From: Chlorella sorokiniana
Lineage: Eukaryota; Chlorophyta; Trebouxiophyceae; Chlorellales; Chlorellaceae
DNA: 64,000 nt
Direction of reading: 5' to 3'
Assembly: GCA_025917655.1 (NCBI GenBank)
Contig: CP084612.1
Location: 930,001 to 994,000, forward strand
A program made the position numbers and the translations under genes. This document shows positions 34,033-44,303 of this stretch, one piece after another. Numbering within the stretch: position 1 is the stretch's first letter; the number at the start of each line of letters is the position of its first letter. Below the pieces are notes generated by a model. That model was not told the DNA's origin, searched no databases, and saw only the letters and a program-made list of their open reading frames with translations.

Positions 34033-36497
34033 ATGACTCCTGAAGTCGAGGAGGATCAGTTTGAGTGCGCCGGGTATGAGCAGCTGTCGCTCGCTGCTCA
34101 CTCCCTGGCAAAGGAAGGCGCGCCTCCCTCGGCTCGACCCGTCGTTTGTCATCTTCTTTGCGCCCGGAGAGCCATCCCGTCTCTCCGGTCAGCAGCGGCG
34201 GTGGCAGCAACAGCCCTCCCACCAGCTCGCCCTCGCCGCTGCGGAAGCAGCCGAGCCGCCCAGGCAGCATCCCAGCCTCGCCAGCGACCTCCCACTACTC
34301 CATTTCTGCCTCCATCCCTGCCTACCGGGGCAGCAGCCCCACGGATTGGGTGCACACAGCTGTCGATGGCGCGGCAGGAGGGAGCGCGGCGGCGGTGGAC
34401 TTGCTTGAGACGCAGCGACCAGCAGCCGCAGTGGCAGCAGTGGAGGAGCGCATCACCCTCAACATATTTGTGCACGACGGGCCCACAGGAGAGGACGTGC
34501 AGCATCTGCAGGAAGAGATGGAGGGCCTGCGCCGCCGAATGGGGCTGCTGCAAACGCGGCTGGGTGAGGCGCAGCAGGAGGCTGCCCCACCAGCAGCACG
34601 CCCTGCTGCTGCCCAGCCCTCAGACACCGTGCAGCTTGTCATCAATGTGGTGGAGGCTGCCCGTGAACCAGCAGCAGCGGCAGAGATTATAGCGACTGCG
34701 GCGGAGCCTGTTGTGCTGGTTCTGAACGTTGTGGAGGCGCCCGCTGGGCCGCCCAGCGTTGCCGTGCCCACCAGCGGCGGCGCCTGCCCCTCGGCTGCAT
34801 CGCCAGACAACCCCGTTCAGCAAGCCAGCCTGGCAGCCCAGCTGCAGCGAGTGGAGACGTGCCGCGAAGACCTGGCACGGCAGGCGGGGCAGCTGCGTGG
34901 CCGCGTCGCCAAGGCGCGTTCCTGTGCTGGTTGCTGCCGTTGCCGCCTGTTGTGGAAGAAGTATTTTAGTTTCCGCGCGCTTGCACGTGCTGCATGTAGC
35001 CTCCTAATCCATATCGGTCTGCCTCTTGTTGCAGCTGGAGGGCGTGGTTCTGGCGGGAGAGGGCCGCGTGAAGGCGCAGGCTGCTGAGCTGGAGGAGCTC
35101 AAGGGAGCCAACCGGCAGCTGGAGCAGCAGCTGGCGGCGGCGCAGGCAAGCATGCTGGCTGCGGCTTGGGGCTGAGAGGGTGCATGGCAGGGTTTTGCAT
35201 CAACAGCGGCGGCGCCCACCACCTCCGGAGACCTTTCTGCTTGCCGCTGCCTTATGCCTGCTAATCGCAGTTTGCCCACAAAGTTGAGCGTCCAGGTCTT
35301 TGCCATGTGCCAAGAGCTTTTGCCCAGTACGCTCCGCAGGCGCAAGTGGGGTGACCCCGACCGAGCGAGGGCCGAGCGCCAGCGGCTGACGGAGCTGGCG
35401 GCGGAGGCGCAGGCCGCAGCGGAGGCGCAGACCGCCCGCGCCGACCGGCTGGCGGCAGCCCTCGCGCTTGAGGTGGGTGGCGCTGCTGCGCTGTGGTGCA
35501 CTGTGTGGCAGTGCTTTCTTCCCGTGTTCCTTGTCCGGCTCCCATTCCAGGCCCCCTCCTCCCCTCGCTGCCGCCTTTTTCCCAACCCACAAATACATGC
35601 ACACAAGCGCGCCTGCCCCATTTGTGCACACACAGGCCGGCCAGCATGGCGAGCTGGCCGAGTTTGCTTCCCTGGAGCACCGCCTGCTCAGCGAGCGGGA
35701 GCGGGCTCTGGCTGCCGAGGCGACCCAGCTGCGTGCAGACGTGGCTGCCGCCGCCGCGCAGCTGGCCGGACGCGCGGCAGCGGCTGGTGGACACAGATGC
35801 AGCGCTGCTGGGCAGGGACGAGGAGGTGCGCCAGCTGCGTGGCGAGCTGGAGGCGGCACAGGCTGCAGCGGGGGCCGCGGCGACGGTGGCTGCAGAGTGG
35901 CGCCAGCGCTCGGAGCAGTACGATCGGGACCGCCAAATGGCGGCGGACAACATCAGGTGTTTGTTTGAAGAGGGGGTGGGCGCTCCGCTCTGCAGCACCT
36001 TCCAGGCAGCTGCACGCTGCTGCTGCCAGCATCGTCCGCCAACCAGCTTGCAGCTACCACATGTGTTGTTCCAGCCCTCTGTTCACGCTGTTCCCCCTGC
36101 AGGAAGGCGGAGCGGGAGCTGGAGCTGGTTGCGCAGGACAACGAGCGCATGTTCCGCCAGGTGGGCGCGCTGAGCTGGCAACGCTGAGCTGGCACGCTGG
36201 GCTGGCAAGCGCGGAGAGATGTTGGTGCCACCCCTGACACTTGTTGTGCATCTGTTCACACTGGAACCTGAAAGAGAGGGCTGCTGCTTGGTCTCGGTGC
36301 CGGCAAGACAGATCAGGTTGCCACCCGCGCTCTCCGTGCCTCCTCTCCTCACCCTGCAGCTCAACTTTGTACGGACTCGGTTGATGGGCCACCTGGGCAG
36401 CCTGGACCCTGCTGTGCCGGACATCGGCAAGCTGGCGCGGGAGCTGCAGTCGTGGTGCGACGTGGAGGCGGCGCGGCGCGGGCGGCAGAAGGCGTGA
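34033..36497 (+). CDS. Coiled-coil protein of unknown function
   Basis: I do not recognise a family. From ATG 34033 the protein starts MTPEVEEDQFECAGYEQLSL. A one-base slip near 34100-34150 then leads into a Ser/Pro-rich segment (about 34150-34340) and the frame ITLNIFVHDGPTGEDVQHLQ. The rest is heptad-like: QLQRVETCREDLARQAGQL, AAELEELKGANRQLEQQL (about 35070-35140), RQRLTELAAEAQAAAEAQ (about 35380-35440), FASLEHRLLSERERALAAEA, RDEEVRQLRGELEAAQAA and AERELELVAQDNERMFRQ. It ends FVRTRLMGHLGSLDPAVPDIGKLARE and RRGRQKA (stop 36495-36497). Another slip lies near 35770. Long coiled coils suggest a structural, tethering or cytoskeletal role, but nothing more specific is visible. An alternative start at about 34146 cannot be excluded. 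Confidence 0.55.
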
Positions 36498-36758
36498 CAG
36501 CGTGGCGTGCGGCCACGCCACCGAGTGGCAGCTCGGCCACAGTGACAGGGTGCTGTTGTAGCATTGCTTGCATTTGTGTGTCGCAGGCTTGGAAGGCACA
36601 GTTGGCTGCAAGCCCGGCATCAGAAGGAGAAGAAGATCACGCCTGGTGACTCCCTCTCCAGGACGGGCGAGCGTAGTGGGGCAGTACTGAGAAGAGCGGA
36701 CCTCGGATAGAGGAGGCGCAACAGAGATCGGAATTAGGCTGTTCCAGTGTTGACCATC

Positions 36759-37585
36759 ATGGCTCAAGTGGCTGTCCTCAAAACGGTGTGCAGCTTGGCT
36801 GCCGGGCTGGCGCTGGGCAGGCTGCTCTTCGGCCGCAAACGAGTAACCGGTGCTGCCACATTCGATATGGACCCACGATTGCTGGAGGGCAAGCATTGGG
36901 TGAGCGACCGGGAGCAGCAGTAGACTGCCTGCCGATGGCCGCCACCGCCGTTGCTCGTCGCCAACACTGTTGCAGCCCAAGCGCAGCTCCTCTTGTTTGC
37001 CAGGTGTGCGACTTGCCGCTTTGCCGAGTGCTGGTGGTTGATGATGCAAGCTACCCCTGCTGGATCGTGCTCGTGCCGCGCGTCAACCACTGCCGGGAGG
37101 TGATCCAGCTGTCTGAGGAGCAGCAGGCAGCACTCTGGCGTGAGGTGGCGGCAACCGCACAGATCATCCAGGTGGGCACGGGCCAGGGCTTGGCGGCCAC
37201 CGACCGCGGGGTTCCAGCATCCCAGCCTCTCCTGTGGTGCCCGCCCTGCAGGACTTGTACCGCCCCTTCAAACTCAACATAGCAGCCATTGGCAACATTG
37301 TTTCGCAGCTGCATGTCCACGTGACAGGCCGGCTGCAGGTGCGTCCTGCACAGCGTACTGCTGCATTACGGGAGGACCTCACACACAGCACCCCAGCTGC
37401 AGCACCTAGCGCTCTGGCAGCTGCTGCCCTCCGACACCAACCCTTTCATCAATGGCCGCTCCTTTCAGACGGACCCTGCGTGGCCAGGACCCTGCTACGG
37501 CGTGTCTGGGCCGCCCTTGGAGCCTCAACAGGCGGCGGCGGTGGTGCAGCTGTTGAAGCAGGCGTTTGCGGCAGTGCGCCCTTGA
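36759..37585 (+). CDS. HIT-domain protein, bacterial type
   Basis: Histidine-triad proteins are nucleotide hydrolases or transferases. Four exons fit with no frame problem: 36759-36899, 37004-37171, 37252-37338 and 37469-37585, giving 170 residues. The N-terminus (LAAGLALGRLLF followed by GRKR) could be a membrane anchor or targeting signal. The core reads DLPLCRVLVVDDASYPCWIV, LVPRVNHCREVIQLSEEQQ, KLNIAAIGNIVSQLHVHVTG and DPAWPGP. SQLHVHV is the triad region with Gln in place of the first His, as in a group of proteobacterial HIT proteins. The closest resemblance I can recall is to those bacterial proteins rather than to plant HINT or FHIT. The substrate is unknown; Ap4A-type dinucleotides are a family-based guess. 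Confidence 0.82.
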
Positions 37586-37902
37586 GCCGGCGATGCTGTG
37601 CAATAAATCATGGCTCATTACCGCCAGAATGGTATCCTTTACATGAATGCATGAAGTGACTCGCTTAAAGCTGGGGTCCAGCTGCAATGCACGAGCACTG
37701 GCTTGGGGCGCCCGACAGGCGGGGGCAATACCATGGCAGCAGTACATGCCTCCATCTTGGCGAGCAACCATCGCGGAAGGCTGTTAATCCACGTGTCCAT
37801 TATTTCATCGGAAAATTACCACGCCAACGGAAACGCGACCAGTTCCTACCACCTCCCTCTCTTTCTGCCCGCCACCACTTCTAGAGACCTCCGCTGCGCT
37901 CC
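37586..37902. other. Short intergenic region
   Basis: Contains the HIT 3' flank and, within about 300 bp, the promoter of the next gene. No conserved reading frame. Confidence 0.4.
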
Positions 37903-38908
37903 ATGCCCGCTACAGGCCGCATCACGACGGGGAATGGCGACAATGTGCCGGCCGTGTTTGTCACCCTGAGCGGGCAGACCTACAGGCAAGGCGCCGCCGC
38001 CAGAAGCGGTCTCTGGCGCGCGGGCTTCCCGCCCGCCAGCTCGCCCTCCCACCTTCTTATTGTTGCCACTCTTGAGTGCGGCTAACCACTGAGGCATTGT
38101 GTTCCCCTCTTGCGCAGGCTCCCTGGCCCATTGGCCCTTGTTCAAACAGACGTTGTGGAGCATGGGGGTGACCACGAAATCACGCACATCAACACCCTCA
38201 GCCTGCACGTCATTGCCTCCACCTGCCCCCTTTCACATCCCAGCAACGACGCTTATGTGGATGGTGGCGGCGGGCTGCTGACGTGCATCAGCCGCAACGG
38301 CGTATCCGTGCGCGCTCTGGCTGTGGTGGCGGTGCACGAGGCGCTGCTCTCCAGCTGCCCTGCCCGTCCACCAGGCAGGGGGCGGGGTCAGGGCGAAGAC
38401 GCGGGGGCAGAGCACCGGACTCTGCAGCGGGCTGCCGCTCGCCTCACCTGGGGCCTGGCAGGCTTGACCTACGAGCTGATGCACAGCCAGGCGGGCCACT
38501 GGCCCCAGCTGAGTGACCCGGTGCACCGTCAGGCCGTGGCAGGGCGCTCCTGTCTCAGCTGCACGGGTGAGCCAGGGGGGGGGCAGCTAAAGGTAGCACG
38601 GCAGCACGCATGCCCCGACACCTGCTGCGCCTGCCCCACTGCTGTTGGTTGACGACTGTGTGCTGCACCGCCGCCTCCCGGCACGCTGCAGGCTGAACCC
38701 CAGCCTCGCCCTGGCCGTGCTGCGTGCGTACGGTCAGCTGACGCCAACACGCTTGCAGGAGATGCTGCTGCACGGCCTCTTGCCGGCGCCGAAGGCAGCC
38801 GCGGGCAACGCTGGCGCTCAGCAGCCGGCGGAGGAGCGGTGTGCCCCAGCCGGCACCCCCAGTCGTAGCCAGCAGCACCCGCTGGACGAAACTGTAGCAC
38901 GCGTCTGA
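37903..38908 (+). CDS. Unidentified protein
   Basis: Not recognised. Exon 1 (37903-37985) encodes MPATGRITTGNGDNVPAVFV then TLSGQTY. A GC-AG intron (37986-38117) joins in phase to exon 2 (38118-38566): LALVQTDVVEHGGDHEITHI, SLHVIASTCPLSHPSNDAYV, GGGGLLTCISRNGVSV, RALAVVAVHEALL and TWGLAGLTYELMHSQAGHW. The last exon (38692-38908) encodes LNPSLALAVLRAYGQLTPTR and ends LDETVARV. Joining exons 2 and 3 needs one extra base, in line with the single-base losses elsewhere. The His/Asp-rich segment is suggestive of metal binding, but the spacing fits no motif I know. Confidence 0.5.
37986..38117 (+). other. GC-AG intron
   Basis: The donor reads CCTACAG|GCAAGG and the acceptor TGCGCAG. Splicing gives TYRLPGPLALVQ in one frame. 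The donor hexamer is the same as in the Mut7-C intron at 1229. Confidence 0.65.
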
Positions 38909-39470
38909 AGCCTGCGGCCACCCTGGCCCGCCATGCTTGCTGCGAGCCAAGGCGGGCGCTGCCTTCCTTGCGGCACCTCTGCGCCGCGCCGTCTCACTGG
39001 ATTATAGGGGTGTGCGGGGTCCAACCCGCACTCCCAACGCAAAACTGCCATCGCTCAAAGTATTCAAAGCTCACATAATCATCTTCCTAGCCTACCGCAG
39101 CACCGCAAAAACTGTAGCAGTGATCAATTTTCTTTCTTCCCGTGCGCCTCACCATACTTCACCGGCCTTTGGAGTTCTATCTGCTTTTTGCCAGGCTTTG
39201 GACCACCTCCTCCCCCACTCATGTCTGGGGGCCTCCCGCCTGCACCTGCTTTTGGTGCACCCGCCTTGCATCTGACGCCTTGCAACATAACCCCAAAGTC
39301 AATATGATACCCTTCCCAGATCTTCCCAGATTTCGTACAACAATTTCATCTGTTCGATGCCTGTATCCTGAACAACAACACTTATTTTCATTTTCATGGG
39401 GGATCGCGGCGGGGGCACGCCAAGCTTTGCCTTCATCTTTGAGGTTGCTGACTCTTGTACTTTTGGAAGC

Positions 39471-39475
39471 TTACA
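39471..39475 (-). promoter_or_regulatory. TGTAA poly(A) signal for SPT4
   Basis: TTACA on the plus strand, TGTAA on the transcript strand, about 212 nt after the SPT4 stop. Confidence 0.55.
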
Positions 39476-39498
39476 GCAAGATTTGCTTGCTGTGGGCA

Positions 39499-39503
39499 TG
39501 TAA
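39499..39503 (+). promoter_or_regulatory. TGTAA poly(A) signal, upstream plus-strand gene
   Basis: First plus-strand TGTAA after the stop at 38908, about 590 nt downstream. Confidence 0.35.
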
Positions 39504-39686
39504 TAACATTCAGCATGGAGCAAAGTGGGAACATGGGGTGCAGCAGAAAAGGGACGAGCCGCCTGCAAATCTGCACTGGTGATGGTACAACTGCTTGATT
39601 TGGGCTGCAGCTGGAAACTGGGCTGCAGAGTGGCCTGGCTGCCTATGGTCCTGCTGCTAGAATGTGGTGGGACCACAGGGGCCCTC

Positions 39687-40394
39687 TCAGGCTGCATCAG
39701 GCTGCACCACCTTCCTGCCATGGCTCTCCAGCAGGTCTTCAATGTGCTGCGGCAGGTCTGGGTTCACGTTGAGCGCGTAGCAGCCTGGCACAAAGTTCCT
39801 GCACAGTGCACGGTGGGCACCCCGTCAGCAACCGCGATGCAGAGGGGCAGGGGCCCGCCAGTGCGCAGCCCGCTCACCCCTGCACGCGCTGCGCCTCACC
39901 TCAGGTGCAACCATTTTGCGCACCAACTTGTTCTGGGGTCTACCACGCTCACCAAGCCCTGCATAGCACACGCTTGCCCGCCTGGGTGAGCAGGACCCGC
40001 AGGGCAGGTCAGCAGCGCAGGCCCCGCGCAGGCATCACTTTGAACTCAGACGTTGTGCAGTCGTATATGCGCTCTCGATCGCCATCCAAGGCGAGGAACG
40101 GACAGTTTTCGCAGCCCTGCGATTGATAAGCAGGGGAAAGGGTTCTCTTCTCGCCGCCGCAGGCTTACATGGCGGCACTGGCGGCAGTGAGTAACTGCTT
40201 GGCCGCTTCCGGCGCACTGCTGCCACAGATGGATATACGGCATCCAACACCTCAGAAGACAATAGGCAGCGGCGCGCCTGCTCGTAAAACTGCTCGAAGG
40301 TCTTGACGAGCCGGCAAGGAACGCAACAGCGCAGCGACTTTCCCAGTTCAATGGGTGGCTGAGCGCCCACTTCACCCAACCCTTCGTCCGCCAT
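39687..40394 (-). CDS. SPT4: Transcription elongation factor SPT4
   Basis: Spt4 pairs with Spt5 (DSIF) on elongating RNA polymerase II. Four exons, in transcript order: 40394-40278, 40116-40039, 39958-39900 and 39798-39687, with compatible phases and about 121 residues, close to the usual size. The protein reads RCCVPCRLVKTFEQFYEQ, GCENCPFLALDGDRERIYDC, GLVSVVDPRTSWCAKWLHL and FVPGCYALNVNPDLP, ending RKVVQPDAA. The zinc finger is complete: C-x2-C at RCCVPC and C-x2-C at GCENC. Intron 1 is odd. Ending exon 1 at EQFYEQ needs a GC donor (CAG|GCGCGC); a GT donor further on (40248-40250) would insert nine residues (ARRCLLSSE) before GCENC. The ATG at 40392-40394 fits better than one 21 nt upstream. 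Confidence 0.92.
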
Positions 40395-40655
40395 CGCTGC
40401 TCTGCTGGGCTGCAACTGGTGGGAGCGTAGGGGTCTTTCAGGGCGGAAGTGGCACTTTCAGATCATTTCGCAATCTTCCACCGAAACCAGATCAATGCGA
40501 TCGCCAGCGTTGGGAGCGTTGCCTGTACAAAGTGCGCCGTTTTTCTTCCCAAGCCAATCCTGCTTGTTGACCGCTTTCTAGCATAATTCCATTATGTTGA
40601 TGTTGTAAGACCACGAATGAGGTTTTGAACTATCGCTGGACAGCCTGCACATGCC
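40395..40655. promoter_or_regulatory. Divergent promoter, SPT4 / pseudouridine synthase
   Basis: Only 261 bp separate the two ATGs, so core promoter elements must lie here. The segment 40540-40655 is less GC-rich. No convincing TATA box. Confidence 0.45.
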
Positions 40656-43600
40656 ATGCAAGTTTCTGCAACGCTGCGAGTTTTTCTTACCAGCCCTCAC
40701 CCCATCGTTAGGACAGTGCAAGCAACACTGCAGCGCATCTGCGCCGCGAGACCGTTAAAGACGCTGCTCGTCGGAACGCACAGGGCACCTGTCCCCGCCG
40801 CGACGAACTGCGCCGCTCCGTCGGCGAAGCGCTTGAACACGAGCCCAGTTGCAGCCATGGCCCAAGGAAGCCATGCAGCCGAACAGCAGCAGGAGCGGCA
40901 GCAACAGCAGCAGCAGGAGGGTAGAACGGTGCCGCAGCGGCGACCATCGCTGTGGTGGAAGGACCGGCCCTCATACTGCTGCCCTGCCTGCGGGCAGCGC
41001 TGCTACCGCGTCCCCGCCTTTGAAACACACATACTGCGCTGCTGCCCCGACGTGGCACTGCCCGAGGAGTGGCGCCAGCTGCTGGACGAGGCCGATGCGC
41101 AAGAGCAGCAAAGGCTGGCAGCGGCGCCGCAGCAGCAGGAGGCGGGGACGGCGGCGCGCCGGCGTTCCGCCCTCACCACGCTGACGCCGCCATCCGCGCC
41201 TGGCTGGGAGTGGTGCAGCAGCGGGAGGAGGAGCAACGTGCCGAGGCGGTGAGCAGCAGGCGGGCCAGGGCAGGCAGCGCTGGCTGGTGCCCAGCCCGGC
41301 GGCCGAGGGGGAAGGCTGGAAGACCGCCAACTCGGCAAGCTGTCGCGTTCCCTCCCACCACTGTCTGTTTCACAAGCGCCCCCCCCCGCCTCCTGTCGCG
41401 CAGCTGGACATCGCCTTCCGGCAGTGCGACGCGGCGGGGCAGCCGCTGCGGCAGGGCCCCCCGAGATCGCGGCGGCGCTGGGCCTGCCGCTGGCGCGCGC
41501 GCAGCGCCTGCTGGTCGCCGCTAAGCGCGCAGTGCCGCTGGCTGCGGACCACCACCCTGTGGAGGTGCTGTACGAGGACGAGGACCTGGTGGCGGGTGAG
41601 AACCGCTGCTGCTGCTGTGCGCTGCTGCTGCTGCCGCCGGTCAGGTGGGTGCACGGTGTGGTGGCGGGTGAGACTGCTGCGCGGTGTGTAGTGCCTGCTG
41701 CCGCCGGTCAGGTGGGTGCAAGGGGTGGTGGCGGGTGGGCCTCCTGCGCGGTGTGTTGTGGCTGCTGCTGTTGATCAGGTGTGTGTACGGTGTGGGTGGT
41801 GCGGGTGGTGTTGGCGAGGGGCGTGGCTCTGTCGGGGACGGTCGCCAGGACACCACAATGGGAAGAAGGGTGGCGTGGGTGGGTGGGTGGCGGGGGGAGA
41901 GGAAGGGGGGTGTAAATGTGTTGTCAACAAGGGATTGGCCTGAGCGCGCTGCTTGCCCTGGCTGGCCCCCACTCCCATCACACCCCTGCCCGTGCAGTGA
42001 ACAAGCCGTGCGGCGTGATCACCGCCCCCAAGCACCGCTACACGGGGGCTCCATGGTGAACCGCATCATCGGCACCCTGGGCTACGAGCCGCTCACCCTG
42101 CACCGCCTGGACATGAACACCACGGGTGGGGCAGCGTGTTGGGGTATGTGTGTGTGTGTGTTTGTGGGGGTGTGGGTGTGGGAAGGAGGGGGACTGGGTG
42201 TCTGGGAGGGGAAGCGGTGTGTACGCGCGTGCGTGTGTAGGTGTGTAGGTGGGACTAAGAGACTGGGGGGGGGGGGCTTTGACAACTGTCGGGGACTCTG
42301 AGTCTCAGCCCCAGCAAGGCCCCAGCGTTTGGTGAGGAACGGCCGTGCAGGGAGGCTGGGTCAGCCGCCAGGCAGCCGCGCATCTGCCTGCCTCTGCGCC
42401 GCCGCTCAGCCCCAGCCGCCCGCTGGCCCCCTGCCGCCAGGCGTGGTGCTGTTCGCCAAGCAGCGGGACATCGTGGACGGGGTGCACTCGCAGTTCAGGT
42501 GGGGCCGCGGCTGTCCTGCGCACAGCAAGGGCAGGCCCCGCGCCGCACGGGCCTCAGCGGTTCCATCACAACGAACGCCTGCGGGGCAGCAAGCGCTCGC
42601 GTCTGCAGCGGCCCCGCTGCCGCGCCTGCCGCCCGCCAGCCCGCCGCGACCTGATGCCGAGGGGGCGGCTGCCCGCAGGCGCAAGACTGTGCGCAAGGAG
42701 TACTTGGCACTGGCGGTGGGGGTGCCCCCTGCAACATCCTTCACCGTGGATGCGCCGATCGACCGCGACGAGCACGATGAGTGAGCGCCGTGGGTCCCGC
42801 TCCGTCCAGCGCGGCGCGATGCCGCGCCGGGCCACCGCTGGCTTGTGGCTGCGGAGGGGAGCGTGCCGGCGGCCTGCGGAGGGGCTTCCCGCTGGCCTCG
42901 TCTGCAGCCTGTTCTGCTCTGCTGCGCAGGGTGGCGCGGCGTGTGGTGCAGGGCGGCAAGCCCGCCCTCACCGACTTCACCGTGCTGTGCTCCGCGGCGG
43001 GGGCTGACCTGGCGGCGGCGGGCCGCCCCGCGCCCTGCTCCGACGCAGCGCTGGCGGCGGCGCTGGCCTCCGGCGGCCTCAGCTTGGTCAGCTGCCGGCC
43101 GCTGACGGGGCGCACGCACCAGGTGGGGCGCGTGCGGGGAGCTGGGCAGGCACCCCGACTGCGCGCGCCTGCCGTGTGTGGCACCAGCCGAGGAGCAGCC
43201 ACTTCACGCCCTGCGCCTGCCCCTGGACCCTGCTTGTTTGCGCCGCAGATCCGGGTGCACCTTGCACACGCTGGGCACGCCATCCTGGGCGATGATCTGT
43301 ACGGGGCAACAGGTGGGTGGTGGGTGGAGGGGGAGGAGAGAGGACCGGATGGTCACCCTTCGTTGTGGGGGAAATGGGGGAGGGGGTGCAAACAGCGAGG
43401 AGAGTCAAGCCGTTGGGAGGGCCCGCCTGGGTGCTGAGTTGATGATGTCAGGAGGAGAGCGCGAGGGCTTGGAAGCCTGCAAAGGCCCAGCCAGGCACTT
43501 TTGCGCCCGCTTAATGAAATGCAACCCGTTATGCGCAGGCCCCTGGATCGCGCGCCACGCGCTGCACGCCGCCAGCCTCAGCATCACACACCCCGCACCG

Positions 43601-43752
43601 GGCAGCCGCTCACGGTGACCGCGCCGCTGCCGCCCGACTTCCGGCAAGCCATGGCGCAGCTGGGCCTGAGCCAGCCAGGCGACGAAGGGCCTGCTGCGGC
43701 GGCAGAGGCAGCGTCCGGGTTGCCGGCAGGCGGCGAGGCGGCAGCCGCGTGA
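40656..43752 (+). CDS. RluA-family RNA pseudouridine synthase with Zn-finger-like N-terminus
   Basis: RluA-type enzymes isomerise uridine in rRNA or tRNA. From ATG 40656 the leader (MQVSATLRVFLTSPHPIVRT) could target an organelle; MAQGSHAAEQ at 40857 is an alternative start. A C-x2-C-x12-H-x3-C pattern follows (CPACGQRCYRVPAFETHILRC, about 40981-41043). The catalytic domain shows EVLYEDEDLVA, VNKPCGVITAPKHRYTG, the active-site motif LHRLDMNTTG (about 42098-42125) with the catalytic Asp, GVVLFAKQRDIVDGVHSQF, TVRKEYLALAVG, CRPLTGRTHQ (about 43093-43122), IRVHLAHAGHAILGDDLYG (about 43249-43307) and RHALHAASLSITHP. The C-terminus runs in a shifted frame (PLTVTAPLPPDFRQAMAQLG) to a stop at 43750-43752. 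Missing bases are evident at 41457-41462, 42044-42048 and 43600-43602. Whether it acts on chloroplast, mitochondrial or cytosolic RNA is open. Confidence 0.85.
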
Positions 43753-44303
43753 TGCAGCACGCACTTGCACTCTCCTTACATGCAGCACAGCTTGAAATGC
43801 AGGGAAAACTCAGCATTGGCAGGCGGCGGCTCAACAGCTGTGAAAGATGGTCACGGAGCGAGAGATTAGATGAAGCGCATGAAGGGTATGGAAGAAAATC
43901 AGGAAAAGAGGCGCGGGGGGAGGGGCGGCGTGTGTTGTGCAGGCAGACACCCGCAGTTACTCAGGAAAGCGTCCATTGTAGGCCAATAATCAGCAGCTCA
44001 ACGAAGGGTGCCTCGAGCACAGTAAAAATCAAGCGGCGCCGTCATGGCGGCAGAGAGCCTGCGGTGTTTGTGAAGCTGCACCGACCCAAGAAGCAGCACA
44101 GATTGGCAACAGAACAAATCATGATGCAGTTGCTCCAGGGAGCAGGTGGGGCTCGCCGCAGCGCAATGCTCAGTGGCAGCCCGAGCAGTCGGCAGTCGGC
44201 AGCGACGCGCGCGGTGTGCTGCCAACGCTCGGTCCGGGCGCCGTTCACGCCGGGCCGCCCCCTCCTCCCTCTTTTCGCTCCCTCGCACTCGGTAGCGTCC
44301 AGG
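43753..44303. other. Convergent 3' flanks
   Basis: Holds the 3' UTRs of the pseudouridine synthase (+) and the GH9 gene (-). A minus-strand TGTAA is at 43776-43780, 524 nt past the GH9 stop. No coding signal seen. Confidence 0.45.

Larger units (their letters stand above)
38909..39686. other. Convergent 3' flanks with opposing poly(A) signals
   Basis: No gene is supported, although a long plus-strand frame exists at 39142-39582; its composition and lack of recognisable sequence argue against coding. The segment is among the least GC-rich of the window. TGTAA on the plus strand (39499-39503) and on the minus strand (complement of 39471-39475) would let the two transcripts overlap slightly at their 3' ends. 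Confidence 0.45.

Noticed and set aside
39142-39582. 146-codon plus-strand open frame
   Set aside because: Lower GC than neighbouring genes, no recognisable motif, and it lies between two convergent genes whose poly(A) signals fall inside it.
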